The position numbers and the translations under genes were made by a program. A model generated the notes under the pieces. That model did no database searches and was not told where the DNA came from. It saw only the letters and a program-made list of their open reading frames with translations. Source: Adiantum capillus-veneris (lineage: Eukaryota; Streptophyta; Polypodiopsida; Polypodiales; Pteridaceae). From it: a stretch of 64,000 bases of DNA. Shown one piece after another: positions 44,894 to 56,984 of the stretch (the stretch's first letter is position 1; every line of letters begins with the position of its first letter). The stretch spans positions 20,638,577-20,702,576 of the forward strand of contig CM043946.1 in NCBI GenBank assembly GCA_014529385.2. The letters are read 5' to 3'.

Positions 44894-47611
44894 ATGGTAC
44901 CCAAATGGTCTCAGGAAATAGTTAGCATTCTCTCCTTCGGAAGTGAGTTTGATAATACAGAATGCAGATCCAAACACAAAACAATTCAACAAACAAAAAA
45001 CTTCCAGTTGATAGCAGGACGGCTGTATCATCTTGAATCTGACCTAATCCTACGATTATGTATAAATCCAGAAGAATTCGAGTGCTACCTTGAAGAGGCA
45101 CATGTCCAGGGTTGTGCATTTCATTGTTCAGGAGTGAAAACACACCAGAGACTGAAACAGTTAGGGGTTTATTGGCCAACTATGTATGCGGATACACATT
45201 CTTATGTTACCAGTTGTATAGTATGTAGTACCAAACGACCAGTGGATCATGCAACTTTGTTTCAGGTGAACATAGTACCTGCATGGAGTCAATATATCAT
45301 TGACTTCTTAACCACTAAGACGTTCCCTGAGAACATGACAAGAGCACGGGAAAAAGCTATAGAGCTTAAAGCTCGTGACTTTCAGTTAATTGGGAATCAA
45401 CTCTATAAGCGGGGAAAGGACAATCAACTTAGAATCTGTGCAAGTGAAAGCGAATACCTGCTGATTCTAGAACATGCACATAGCGGAATAAGTGGAGGCA
45501 ATTTTTTGGGCGATAAGACGGCAAAAATTGTCTTAACCACAGGAATTTGGTGGCCTACATTGCACATGGATGCCGACGAGTTTGTAAATTGTTGTGATGC
45601 ATGTCAACGCACCAAGATACCAATAAAAAGAGATGAGATTCCATTGCGGCCAATGATGGGGGCAAGAGCATTTGCAAAATGGGGCATTGATTTTGCGGGA
45701 CCTATATCACCCCTTGCATATCGCACCCATACCCAATATATCATTGTGGCTACGGACTATCTCACAAAATGGGTCGAAGCCAAAGCAACACAAAAAGCTG
45801 ATGCACGCACCACGGCACAATTTTTGTATGAGAATGTTTTTGTACGTTACAGGTTACCAATAGAAATTGTCAGTGACCGTGGAACACACTTTCTCAATGA
45901 AGTCATTGAATATCTGCTAGAGGAATTCATGGTCATACATAGGAAATCAGCACCATACCATCCACAAGCCAATGGGCAAGCTGAGGCCACAAATAAAACA
46001 CTATGCACGATTCTCACTAAAATAGTGTCAGAATCAAGAACAGATTGGGATCAACAACTACTCTCAACCCTATGGGCATACATGGTAGCTTACAAAACAT
46101 CAATAGGAACAACACCATACAACATGGTGTTTGGGCTAAATGCTATAGTACCCATAGATTTTTTAATCCCAACTCTACGAGTAGCAACAAGCTTGGAATG
46201 GACAGGGCATGAACTCTCTTCAAGGATTAATGATCTTGAATAGCTAGACGAACTTCGCTTGCAAGATGTCGCTTCAATCTATGCTAAAAAGAGAAGACAA
46301 AAGGAATTTTTTGACAAACATGTGCGTACCAAAGAGTTCAAAACAGGTGATTACGTACTTGTTTATACCTTGAAGCAACATGCCAAGAAACTTAAAAAGC
46401 GAGGGATGGGACCATTTGTGATTCATGATCTATCACAAAGTGGAGCTGTCAAGCTTGCTACATTAGCAGGTGAAGAAATGCCAAAATGGATTAGTGGGTG
46501 TCGACTGAGGAGATATCTTCTACCACTCACACAGGAGATGCTCCAACAAATTCATCAAGGAAAGCAAAGAATGAAGGAAAAAGAGAGAGTACGGGAGGAA
46601 GCTCAAGCCGAAGCACAAGAGTGCATTGAAAAAAGACGGCTTCTGCGACAACAACAACAAAGTAAACCACCATTGAGAATCAATGCCATTCGACTGATGA
46701 AGTTGGAGGAGGAAACAATAGAGCCAATAATTACAGTCAAAGTGGGCAACAATCAAGTTGAATCTACAAATTTGCTTGATTCGGATGCTCAAGAAAATTT
46801 GATCTCTTACGGATTATAACAACAGCTCAAAGTCACAGATCAACTTCATCCTACTCCCCAAGTACTGGAAAGTAGCACATCACACCCATTAAAAACATTA
46901 GGATGGACTATATTGCATGTACAGCTACATCAATATATTTACCCACACAAATTCTATGTGGTGATAGATGAAAGCACACAACACCCAATGATGCTAGGGA
47001 AACCTTGGAAAAAAGCATACAATGTGCAGATAGATTGGAAAGCAAAGGCGGTCAAAATTCAACATGAACATGAACAGCAGGTGATAGATTTTGCTCAGCA
47101 ATACCATCATGATCAACTGCAAGCCATGCAATCACTAGCAACAAACACAAAATCACACATGCCATCAAATAACAACATGAAACCTGAGACCAACAACGAG
47201 GTGAAAGCCAACCATGCTAATTACAGACAGCTGAAGTCACCGGCCACAATGCAAAAATCTAGGCCACCAAAACAAGGTAAACAAGTATGGATGCGGAAGG
47301 ATAGAAATGCCATGGCGGGAAAGAAACAATGTAACAACCGGATTCCAACACAGCAGATGGTTCAACCCAAAACCAAGGTCATAAAACAGATATGGATCCC
47401 AAAGAAAATTCTTAGCCATAGCCCAAATGTCACTCACATTTGGATACCAAAACAAAAGCCAAAGGAACTCCCTACGGTACAAGCAACAATGGAGAGCACA
47501 CATCTGCATGTCAACAAGGAGCACCGACATATGTGGATGCCAATGAAAGACAAACCAGTGGCAACCAAGAAACTGCCAAACCTTCTACAAAAGTCGGCGG
47601 CAACAAAATAG
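44894..47611 (+). pseudogene. Gypsy B double HHCC, integrase, second retropepsin and W-motif tail
   Basis: A single frame with stops only at 46241-46243 and 46817-46819. Counting from MVPKWSQ: first HHCC H70, H77, C108, C111; second H196, N203 (His lost), C234, C237. Core motifs are WGIDFAGP, VSDRGTHF and ANGQAEATNK; then the GPF module KKRGMGPFVIHDLS near 46395-46440; then a retropepsin-like domain about 46727-47032 with NLLDSDAQENL (DSG changed to DSD at 46778-46786), LKTLGWTILHVQL, FYVVIDESTQHPMMLGKPW and YNVQIDW. The tail 47100-47611 repeats a tryptophan motif: KQVWMRK, KQIWIPKK, THIWIPKQ, RHMWMPMK. Integrase joins cDNA to the host genome. The role of the second protease-like domain and tail is unknown. 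Confidence 0.92.
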
Positions 47612-47950
47612 CAATGGAAAGCCAAGGCCATAAGGCCCATCGCTATTACATCCCAGCCAATTCTATCCTCACAAACAACTACGACTACATCAACAGTGTC
47701 GGCAAAGCAATTGCCACTTGCCAAAAAGACAATTAAACATAGAGCAGTAGAGTTAAAGCTGCTACTTACAAAGAAAGCAGGAAGCCTCGACAGCGAATGC
47801 CAATAAGCATCTTGCTTATTCCCTTCTCTTGCACAACATTAATTTTTCCATGCATTAACCGAGTATGCATAAAATAGGGCCACATTAATCGGCCAGGCAT
47901 TAGCACAAATTTTTTAACCTATGCATGACACATACTCCAAGGTGAAACCT

Positions 47951-47988
47951 TGTCGTCCGGGAGGACTCCGACTAGGAGGGGGGGAGGC
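47951..47988 (+). other. Internal hairpin plus polypurine tract of B
   Basis: A hairpin GTCGTCC-G-GGAGGAC (one mismatch), then TCCGACT, then AGGAGGGGGGGAGG. It lies about 340 bases after the pol stop. The module matches A 20926-20967 almost base for base. Confidence 0.7.
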
Positions 47989-50503
47989 ATTCTCAAATGC
48001 GGAACCAATAACAGAAACAACGAAAAAGGGCATGATTTTTGACTATTTTAAGGGTTGACGTTTGATTGCGAAATTTTCTAGAGTAACCCAAGTATATATG
48101 CCCTTATACAGCATGAAGCTACAGGTATAGAGGGCCAAACGCCAAATCAAGCCCCTAGGTGTGTGTATATAAGTAGAAATAGCCATTTTTCAGGCAAAAT
48201 ATTGGTAAAACAGAGAAATCCGGCCATAAAAATTGCATGTGAGTGTATATAATGTGTTGCGGTGATGTTTGTGATCTATTATGATTTTTGGGGATTTTTT
48301 GGGTTTGATTTGTTCTTTTCCTTTTAATTTTGTTAATTTTCGATAGAAAAACTTCAAAAATACAAAAAGCAAGTGAAAAACAGTTGTAATGAAAAACAAA
48401 AAATATGGGGATGACCAGTGACTAAAGGACAACCTATGGTACAGTGGGAGTGCAATTATGAGACTGGAGCGAAAAGCGTGTTTTGGCCAGGTTTTGACCA
48501 AAATACCAAATTTCTGGTAAACAGGGCAAATGGAGTCCAAATCAAGAAATTTTTGAGCATAAACTGCATCTCGTAGGAAGATAGGAGCACATGTCAAATT
48601 TCATGAAAAGTGGTTCGGGGACCTCCATTAGAAGAAATTTTCACCCCATTTTTAGCTCATTCTCACTATTGACTTTGTGGAGAGAGCTTCTGCCACCTAG
48701 AGCGGATCGACCTTCCAGCAGCTTCTACGACGCGCAAGTCTATCCGACCAGCTCCAGACATGAGAGGTAGGCTCACGACCTTGAGCTTTTCGCGCATGTT
48801 TGTCATTATGTCGCGAAAACTAGCGTAGAGGTCACACACAAAGCGAGCGGTAGAGACCTGCAAGTAGAGACGGCGGCCTAACAGCTAACCCGAAAGCAAC
48901 AAGACTTCATCGGCAGCTTACCCTAGTTTACGAGACTAGTCCTGGATAGACAAAGGCAGTGGGAAACCATCGAGAAAAACCCTAATTCCCAGAAACCCGC
49001 AAGAGGCCACCAAATGGGAAATCGGCGAAACGGCAACCAAATGCTACCAAAATTCATGGGTAAGAGCATCTCGACATGCTCGACAAGTCCATATGACCCG
49101 CATGACCAAAAAGTGACCCGAAGCGGCACTAAACCTCAGAAACGGCATCAGACACACAAAGCGTCAAAAAGCACTTGCGGCCAAACCGCAAGTCCGTTTG
49201 CCACCAAACTTCACGAGCAGCTTTCCTAGACCATCAACAACCAAGTCCTATAGTGGTAGACCACCACAAATCATTGAAGGTATGTAAACATAGCCACGGG
49301 TGCTTCTAGAGCGACAAATTGCCAAATGGAGCTTCGGTGAAGCCAAATTTGACAAAAACCATACGGCAAGGATCCCCAAGGGATTGGGAAGCTATGGAGA
49401 CCAACATCGAGAAATTTCATCGCCAAAAGCACTCCAAAAGTCAAAAAACGGCTCGGAGGCTCTGAAGTCCACATAGGGAGTTATACTCTATCCATTTGAC
49501 TTTTTTGTTGAAATTAGGCTCAAAGGGACTTAGGGGGGCAAAGGGCAAGTACTGGGAGCACTAGCACTGAAAAAATCACCAGGAGACATCCTATGCGTAG
49601 GATGTCTCAAGGGCACTTTTTGGCACAAGTGAAGCTGTGCATGTGCTCACAGTGCAAATCTGGCCAAAAATTTCCATCTAGACATCCTACGCGTAGGATG
49701 TCTTTTTCTTCAGAACTGGTTCATACTTGACATGCAGGTAGTGTAAGGCTCATGGAACATGGTTATAAGCTTGGATTTGAATTTGGATGTCAAAAAGTGG
49801 ATTTTTGGGCTGATTCAGGCTTTAGGTCACAATTTGAGTAGAATGTCTATCATAGGTAGCAATTGATGTCCAAATGGGTTGAAAATTGGTATATGGGCCC
49901 ATTGCACCATGGTATTGGCTCCTATGATGTCATTCCTTGCATAGAAAGCTAAATTTATGATGAAGACATCCTACACGTAGGGTGTCTTTTTCATCAGAAT
50001 TTCATGAAACTTGTTCTGTGGGTTGTCCTTGGCCTATGGAACATGGCCATGTTCTTGGATTTGAATTTGGATATGAATTGATGCTTGTAGGGCTCTGTGA
50101 GGTGTTTTTGGGCTCAAAAAGTGTATCTTGAAGGTGTTGGGGGTCAAAAGTGATTAGAATGGCTTCAAACTTGACATATGGGATCTTGATGATGAGGTAA
50201 TTAAATCTAGAATGACCAAACATCCCTTCCATGCCAAAAAGTTCCATTAGACATCCTACACGTACGATGTTTTAATTCATCATTTTTACTCCCTGACCAC
50301 ACAGATGGTTTGTTGATGTGTATGTGAATGTGTTGTGCAAGTTTCATGAGATTTGGACAAGATTTGGTAGGTCAATGGCCCATTATTGCCTCTATGCCCT
50401 AACTTTGCGTTTTTCCATGCATATGAGGTCAAATCTGGTCCAAATGTGATGAAACTTGGTGTATGGCTTGTAAATGTCATTCAGAACATGTGCATGACAA
50501 AAA
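47989..50503. other. Non-coding spacer of gypsy B
   Basis: No gene. 48030-48620 aligns with the A spacer. TATATAAG at 48166-48173 and TATATAAT near 48246 are possible TATA boxes for an ORF3 transcript. Palindromes occupy the last 900 bases. Confidence 0.65.
49584..50272. repeat. Four copies of the B-type 24 bp palindrome in the pol-ORF3 spacer
   Basis: Copies at 49584-49607, 49680-49703 (perfect), 49964-49987 and 50249-50272. The last is the most decayed (three changes). Spacing is 96-285 bp, similar to A. Confidence 0.96.
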
Positions 50504-53500
50504 TTGATGAGAGAGCTCAATGAATTTGTCCGAAGAAAAATGGCCAGCTACTTGGAGAAAATTGACCTCCATAACTATTTCGAAGCAATACCAATAGGGG
50601 TGGACATCAAAAGAGTATGGGAGTTTGCAACAAGCATCAAAGAGAATGGAGTGGCCAAGGTGACACATTTGCAAGGCAGACCCGATACGAAGATCATAAT
50701 CACGGAGCGGGTTGTAGCCCATGCACTAGATCTCTCCAATCAGGGAGACAGTGTGACAAAAAGAAGGGATGAAGTCAAGGTGTACAAAGAGAAAAAGGAA
50801 AATTACACCTTTGAAGACATTGCCAACCCAAAGGTGGCAATCATGAGCCAATTTTACAACCAGTACTTCCACATGTGCACAAAAAGGCCACAGAAGTACA
50901 GGATGCCGCCAGGTGCAATTGCCACAACGTTTACTTGGGCAATGACAAAAGGCACCCCAAAGATAATCAACTATGTGGCATACATACATGATAGCTTGGT
51001 AAAAATGGGCAACAAAAAGCCAACCTACATAGTGCCAGGAGAAATGATAACCAAGGTGGTTTATGCAGTGCTACACGCCAAAGGAAGGTGGCCTGACCCC
51101 CCATCTCAGAATGATTGTCTAAGGGTAAAAGAAGACAAAGAAGACAAGCCACAACGAGCACCAAGGGTGGCTACGAGGTTGAACAGACGACTAGAGCTAG
51201 TTGCAGAGGAGCAACCTGAGTAGAAGAAAGGAAAAAAGGAATCTGCTCAAGTGCCAGCCAAAGAGACAAGATCACAAAAAGCGGCAAGACTCGAGAGGCT
51301 GATGGAGAGTTTCCGAGCAGAAAGAGCCCTCAAGGGTGATTTAAACGAACTATGGAAGCCATCTCTCGAGTCTATGTCCGGATCATCCAGAAGAGTGCAG
51401 AGGGACCGCTTTGAAGATTATATCAAGAATTTCGAGATTCTTGATGCTGCAGAGGAAAAAATTCCCCATGTTTCTTTCACCGAAAGAAGTGGAGCAGATA
51501 AGGCAGACATTGCTAGATGAACAAGAAAGCCAAGAAAGGGAAAGAAAAATGAAAGCAGACAGGGACTTAAAGGGAAAACCTGCAGCTTTACCAGATAGCC
51601 CTAAACCCAGCCCGCAGCCATCACCATCGCCTAGCAGCCCTCCACCAGAAGATAAGGAGGCTGAGGACAAACAAGAAGAAAACCAAGCTGAGGAGCAAGA
51701 GCAAAGGCAAGAACCTGAGCCAAAGGAAGAGGCCAGGCCCGAGTTTGAGCAAAAAGGACTATATGAGGCATATTATGCATTTTTGGACCTGTTAGCTGCA
51801 GGCTATACAAGGGAAGAAGCCGCCACAGTCGCATTCGACTTGGCGAGGACAGGGCATAAAGAACAGATTCCAGGCATCCGGCTAGTGGAGCTAAAAGAAA
51901 TTGCTGCCGACACGGTAGACCTGCACCCGCCCTCCAATGACTGGGACATGGTGATGACAATGCTAGCTCGAATACGAGCACAATCTATGGCATCATACGA
52001 AGAAATGATAACTCTAAAGGCCACCGAAGAAAAGACCAAGATGGAAAGGGATACTCTGCAGGCACAAAGCCAAGGGCTAAAAGAGAGAGAAGCTGACCTC
52101 CAGGCCAGCTTGGCAACTGCTCTACAAAACTGCCAAGCAAAGGAAGAAGCAAATGAGGCAGTAGCAAAAAGAATACAAGCAGCTAAAGAAGAGTGTCTGC
52201 AGCTCAGCAAGTCATTGCAAAATGCTGAAAAAGAAAGGGATAATCTGACACTACAGCAAGCAGAAGAAAGAAAAGAAGTAGAGGCCATGAGGGATGCCAA
52301 GGAAAAGGTAGAGATAGAACAAGAAGCAAGCCTGGATGAAGTCCTTGAGCTCAAGGACCAATTAGAAGTCAAAGATCAAACCATCCAGAGGCTGCGAGCA
52401 TCACCTGCTAGAGTTAGAGCTACGAGCTCAACTCAAATCATTTGCGAGAGTCAAATATATGAAGAGCAAATGCAGGAATTCCAGAAGGAGCTGACTCTCG
52501 AGAAGAAGCAGAGGTTAATGATGGCTAAAGGTTCTATCGCAATGCAAATAAGAATGGAGGACAGCCAAAAAGCCCTACAAGAATAATTGGAGAGCATAAA
52601 GATAAAGCTCGAGGAGGCGGAAAGAGTAAACGCTGAACTTAATGACCTCCTCATGACTATGGGCGGAGAAGCCAAAGCAGAAAAGCAAACACTCCTCAGG
52701 AAAATTGAGGAGTTGAAAGGCCGGCAACAAGCTGAAGCAGAAAGATCAGGGCCAGCTGCCAATGAGGGCATCGACCTCAACAATGTGGCAGATCCCGTGG
52801 ACACACCCATGCCAAAGGAAAACATAGCAGGATCCTCTCCAGAGCCACAAGATCTAACACAAGAAGAGGAGGAAAAATTGCGTAAGGAAATAGAGGCAGA
52901 GCTAAGAGAAAGCACAAAGGAAGCCTTGGAATGGGAGCAGAGGGTCTTCAAATCTATGACCATTCAGAAGATCGATGCCAGCAATCTCAGGCGTGAGTGG
53001 CTTCAACCCTCTCTCCCATATCCATTGCTGAAATATGAGGCAGCAACAATAATCAGGCGAATCAGAGAAGAGCCAATGGTCCCTCCCTACAACGCAGAGA
53101 CCTCGAGGCTAGAAGGAGTTAAGATCATAGTAGTTCTCAGCCAAAGTGGAGGAAGGCTTGGCTTACCAAGTACCCACAATACCTACTCCACTTGGTAGAG
53201 GCACCTAAACATATCAGGGACAACCTCAGCTTCTGTCCTCTACCAAGGGTTAGGATGTGGAAGGCACAAGAAATCTTGCAAAGAAGCCAACCCACTTGGC
53301 TAAACTACCCAAAGCTGCTTGGCGTGAAGGCAGGTGAGAGAATAAGTGTTCAATACATGGTGAAAACCCTAACGGGCGCCATAAAGTTGTTCACTGGCTC
53401 ACCTGACCTTACATGCATTATGATGAGAAAGATCTGCAGAACCATCCTAGCAGTGTTCGAGACCTTCAAGTCAGGCCAGGTGACCGACAACATATTCTTC

Positions 53501-53731
53501 TTCCAAGATACATACAAATGTGCTTATGATATGTCAGGTCAGCCTTCCAAGGAGGTGATACATGCATTGTATCAAAGAATTATGTTTCTACCATCATATC
53601 ACCTCCAGGATTTTGAAGAAGCATTCTACATGGGGTTCTTCACCATGCATACAGATATCTTTGGCCCAACAATGCTGAATCTACATGCAAGGTACGAATC
53701 ACTGCTAAAGATGCGGGAGACCATAAGATGA
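50504..53731 (+). pseudogene. ORF3 of gypsy B (env position, coiled-coil protein), N-terminally truncated
   Basis: This aligns with A ORF3 from about A residue 75 on: MASYLEKIDLHNYFEA, YEDIA-like YTFEDIANPK and KRPQKYRMPPGAIATTFTWA. The first 75 residues present in A are missing; spacer-like DNA abuts the frame. Breaks are TAG at 51221, a frameshift near 51470, TAA at 52584 and a frameshift near 53190. The middle (51500-52960) is almost all Glu, Lys, Gln, Ala and Leu with coiled-coil periodicity; it includes a Pro/Ser-rich stretch near 51580-51650. The C-terminal domain 53192-53731 has WLNYPKLLGVKAGERIS, YMVKTLTGAIKLF, SPDLTCIMM, YQRIMFLPSYHLQ and FEEAFYMGF. The function is unknown; neither signal peptide nor membrane helix is seen. 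Confidence 0.85.
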
Positions 53732-53748
53732 AGCACCGGATCAAGGCC

Positions 53749-53783
53749 ATGTCGGGGACGACATGAACAAGGAGGGGGGGGGA
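53749..53783 (+). other. Hairpin plus polypurine tract at the 3' LTR of B
   Basis: CATGTC, a six-base loop and GACATG form a hairpin; then AACA and AGGAGGGGGGGGGA run directly into the LTR start at 53784. Confidence 0.88.
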
Positions 53784-54720
53784 TGTTAGAAGCTGGACAC
53801 ACCCCACGGCATCTAACTACTCGGCAGACTATTATTTTTTGTAATTATTCATTCATTGAGGAAAACCCAATTTTTCACCTTGTGAATATTGGGACTTACA
53901 GAAGTTTCCAGATTGTATCCCAGTTTTGATAGTTAGATTGAGTAGATGGTTGATTTTGGAACTTTAGGGTTTGAGAAGTTGTAAGGTATATATACCACAT
54001 TTTGACCTTAATGAAAAACCTTTTGTCATTTTAAAACAAGTTTGAAGTCTGTGAGTGAGCGTACTGTGTACGAGAGAGAGAGAGAGAGTGAGCTTCGTCT
54101 TGACGCTACGTGTGCTACGGTGGTCAGAATCGAGTGTGGAGAAGTGCAGCGTGTTGCCTCCGACTAGAGCTACGCGCAATACCAACATTGCGTGCGTACG
54201 GTCCGGCATTGGGAGCTCCTTCTACGAGCTTCATCGGTTGTTTGGGTGAGCATACGTTATCTGATTTCGCATTACAGCATATCCACGCGTTCACATTGAG
54301 TAGAAATACACATTAGGCACTTTAGATTTTGAAAACGAAGACCTGCAAATTTCGGCCAGACATCCTACGTGTTTCTACACCGGGTGTTTTGGGTCGTGAT
54401 TTTGGTTCATAGACCTTAGGGAGAGCGGCCTATAGGTATTAGTAGGGTCTCCTTCAAGTTTTATGGTGTTTCGAAAGTGTTTGATGGGTGTTCAACTCTA
54501 GCAAGCATTGTAGGAAGTTTCCTCTTTTGCACTCTTGAAGGCTGTGACTTAGACAATTGGTAGAGACCTCTGTAGGAATTAGTTAGGAGTCGGTCAAGTG
54601 TAGGTTGACACCTTATGCTTGCTTCCACGCGCCTGCGGGTCGAGCTTCGTCCTTAGCTGACATTACATGTTAGGTGAGTTCTCGCTGTGCTGACGTCCGT
54701 CGTGGCGTATCCGTCCAACA
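53784..54720 (+). repeat. 3' LTR of gypsy B
   Basis: 937 bp. The main difference from the 5' LTR is about 20 extra bases near 53860-53880. It carries the palindrome half-site at 54358-54371. Confidence 0.95.
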
Positions 54721-54880
54721 AACACATCTTTGAAATTGAGTCAAAGTAGGTATCATACACTTCTTCCACTATGGTCTCTAACAACCCCCCTTGATTTAAA
54801 CTCTCCTCAATAGATACTCTACTCTCAATTTCTTGATTATAACTATGATTTTCTATAACACAACCTGATCTAAGGTACAT
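54721..54880 (-). pseudogene. Gypsy C gag start (cut by element B)
   Basis: The - strand frame starts MYLRSGCVIENHS at 54880 and runs through EESLNQGGLLETIVEEVYDTY to the B insertion. It continues at 36149. The acidic N-terminus recalls LASIIEEGSDTG of B gag. The start is the first methionine after the non-coding leader. Confidence 0.6.
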
Positions 54881-55320
54881 AAAGGCCCCTGGAAATACTC
54901 AATGAAATAGAATACTTGGCCTTTAGAACCAATACTAACCTATTTCAATTTTTGTAATTCCAATCTGGCTACTACTCAAGCTTGTTCTCAATCACTCATG
55001 TACAATCAAAAACACCATATTAGAGATTTTCAGACCTTAGAGGTAATTTAGAAATCATCAATGTTTTGAATATAGACGAATATCAAACTCTTTTTTTAAA
55101 CCAAAGCTCCCACAAGGCAGTACTTGAAAAGATCTTTCGAGCCATGCTCTCAAAATTTTGGCTAAGATTTGACCATGTGTTCAGATCTTAAGCTCTTTCT
55201 AAAACTGAGAATTGAGAATTAAGCTCTTTCTATCAATCAACAAGTGTATACAAGGACTCTTGGTTAAAAAATTTAGCTTTAATTCTGCCAAAGTAGCGAG
55301 AGGACCAATCTGCAATCTTC

Positions 55321-55374
55321 AGTTTCAAGAAACTTAGTTTCAAGAAACTTAGTTTCAAGAAACTTAGTTTCAAG
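55321..55374. repeat. 15 bp tandem repeat
   Basis: The unit agtttcaagaaactt is present 3.6 times without change. Each unit contains the small inverted repeat GTTTC-AA-GAAAC. Confidence 0.96.
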
Positions 55375-55564
55375 TAGAAAATTGTGTCCACATTATCTGT
55401 ATGAGGTTTGTAATAACTTTGGGAACCAAAAAATGTCAAAAATGAGCTTTCTTGCTAGCAATAGATAATTATCACAATTAATATCTAATGAGCCAAAATG
55501 GCATCATTTGCAACTTTTTTTGATCCCTTTTAGTTAAAGTATTTGTAACTTTTTTGATCATTTC

Positions 55565-55594
55565 TAATTATCTCTTGCTAGCAAGAGATAATTA
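55565..55594. repeat. Perfect 30 bp palindrome
   Basis: TAATTATCTCTTGCT followed by its exact reverse complement AGCAAGAGATAATTA, with no spacer. A decayed relative lies 122 bp upstream in the tandem duplicate. Confidence 0.97.
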
Positions 55595-56960
55595 TCAAAA
55601 TTAATATCTAATGAGCCAAATGGCATCATTTGCAACTTTTTTTAATCCCTTCTAGTTAAAATATATGCTCAATAAGCTCTGAATAAGCTTTTATAATTTT
55701 TGGACAAATTTGGCTCAATTTTCTAGTAGTTTTTGGTTCTGGAAGTGTCAAATGCAATTCAAGTGGTCATGCAGATTAGAGATTGTCCAAATTACTTGAA
55801 ACTTTCTCCAAGTACTCTATTACTACCCTAGAACCAATCCCCTTTGAAAAATTTCCAAAAGATAAATTTCTAGAGTAGGAGATAATAATTGTGTTGCTTA
55901 ATATCTCCTGGGTGAGATTGAGGATTTTTTTCAACTTTTTTAACATATCAGATGTTCAAACTATAAAAAAGTCACAAATCATGTTTTATAGAGTTTGGTT
56001 TAGTTTCCAAGTTTCATAGAGTTTGGTTTATATTCCAAGTTTCTAGGCCAAATTTTGTATCTGCAGTTGGATCTAAGTGAATTCTATGCCTATCTGACAA
56101 CTCACAACTTCAAATGACACCAAACATGAATCAGGGTCTTATTATACTATGTTCTAACCTATGGTGTTGTCAAATGATGAAAATTGTTCAATTTTGAAGA
56201 CAAAGATAATAATTGTGCTCATTATCTATGTGCCCAATTTTGCAACGTTTTTCAAAGTTTCAACGTTTAAATAAGGTATTTTAAGAATTGTTAAAAGGTC
56301 TCAACAATTTCTATTATCTTTTGAGTGTTTTTAGTCCTAGTTATCTCTCTATCCAGAGTGAGTTTCATTGGCTCGATTTTTGCACTCAAAAGGAATCACA
56401 ATCTTTTGAGCCGTCATAGAAGTGTTAACATTTCAGTCAAACAAGGTGTGCACATGAAATTTTTTAATTTTAAAACCTTAGAAAGAAATTAGGTTATTTT
56501 CTATAGGCTTGCAAATACACTTTTTTGGAATTTTAATGGATTTCAGGTTTTATGCATCTTATTGCAACTACTCATGGAAAAACAAAATCACATTTACATG
56601 CATCTATCACATGGGAGATAATAATCCCTATTTTAGTTGAGCTTTGAATTTGTTTTTTAAAATTGATTTTTGACTTACTAATGTGTTGCTACAGCTTTTC
56701 GTAGTTCAATAATGACAAAAATATTGTTTTTGGTGTTTCAAGATCAACTCAAGCGTTTCGAACCTAAAGCCTCTAAAATTTTGCAAAAATCTTCACTGAT
56801 GACAATTCGGAGACCAAACTTGTAGGATGGCTAGGAAATTTTTAAAGACATATATCTATGATCTCAAATCCCCCTTTCCAAAATCACAATTATTATCTAT
56901 AGGGCGGATTTGACCTAACTATTTTCGGCCTCAAATGCAGTCCATAGAGATTTCATTAAT

Positions 56961-56984
56961 GTGTTCACAAATGTGTGAACACGT
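56961..56984. repeat. Short inverted repeat GTGTTCACA...TGTGAACAC
   Basis: Arms of nine bases separated by a few bases. It lies just beyond the probable C leader. The role is unknown. Confidence 0.6.

Larger units (their letters stand above)
36150..54720 (+). mobile_element. Ty3/gypsy LTR retrotransposon 'B', 18.6 kb, sister of A
   Basis: LTRs are 36150-37069 and 53784-54720, TGTTAGAA...GTCCAACA. Flanks are aagac (36145-36149) and aacac (54721-54725), a 5 bp duplication with one change. Domain order is the same as in A. B differs by a roughly 0.75 kb gag-protease deletion near 41700-41715 and a missing N-terminus of ORF3. Stops and frameshifts break every gene. The insertion lies in gag of element C on the other strand. 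Confidence 0.95.

Noticed and set aside
51631..52372. Long - strand ORFs opposite B ORF3
   Set aside because: GA-rich coiled-coil codons give long Ser/Leu-rich antisense frames; the + strand has homology to A and D.
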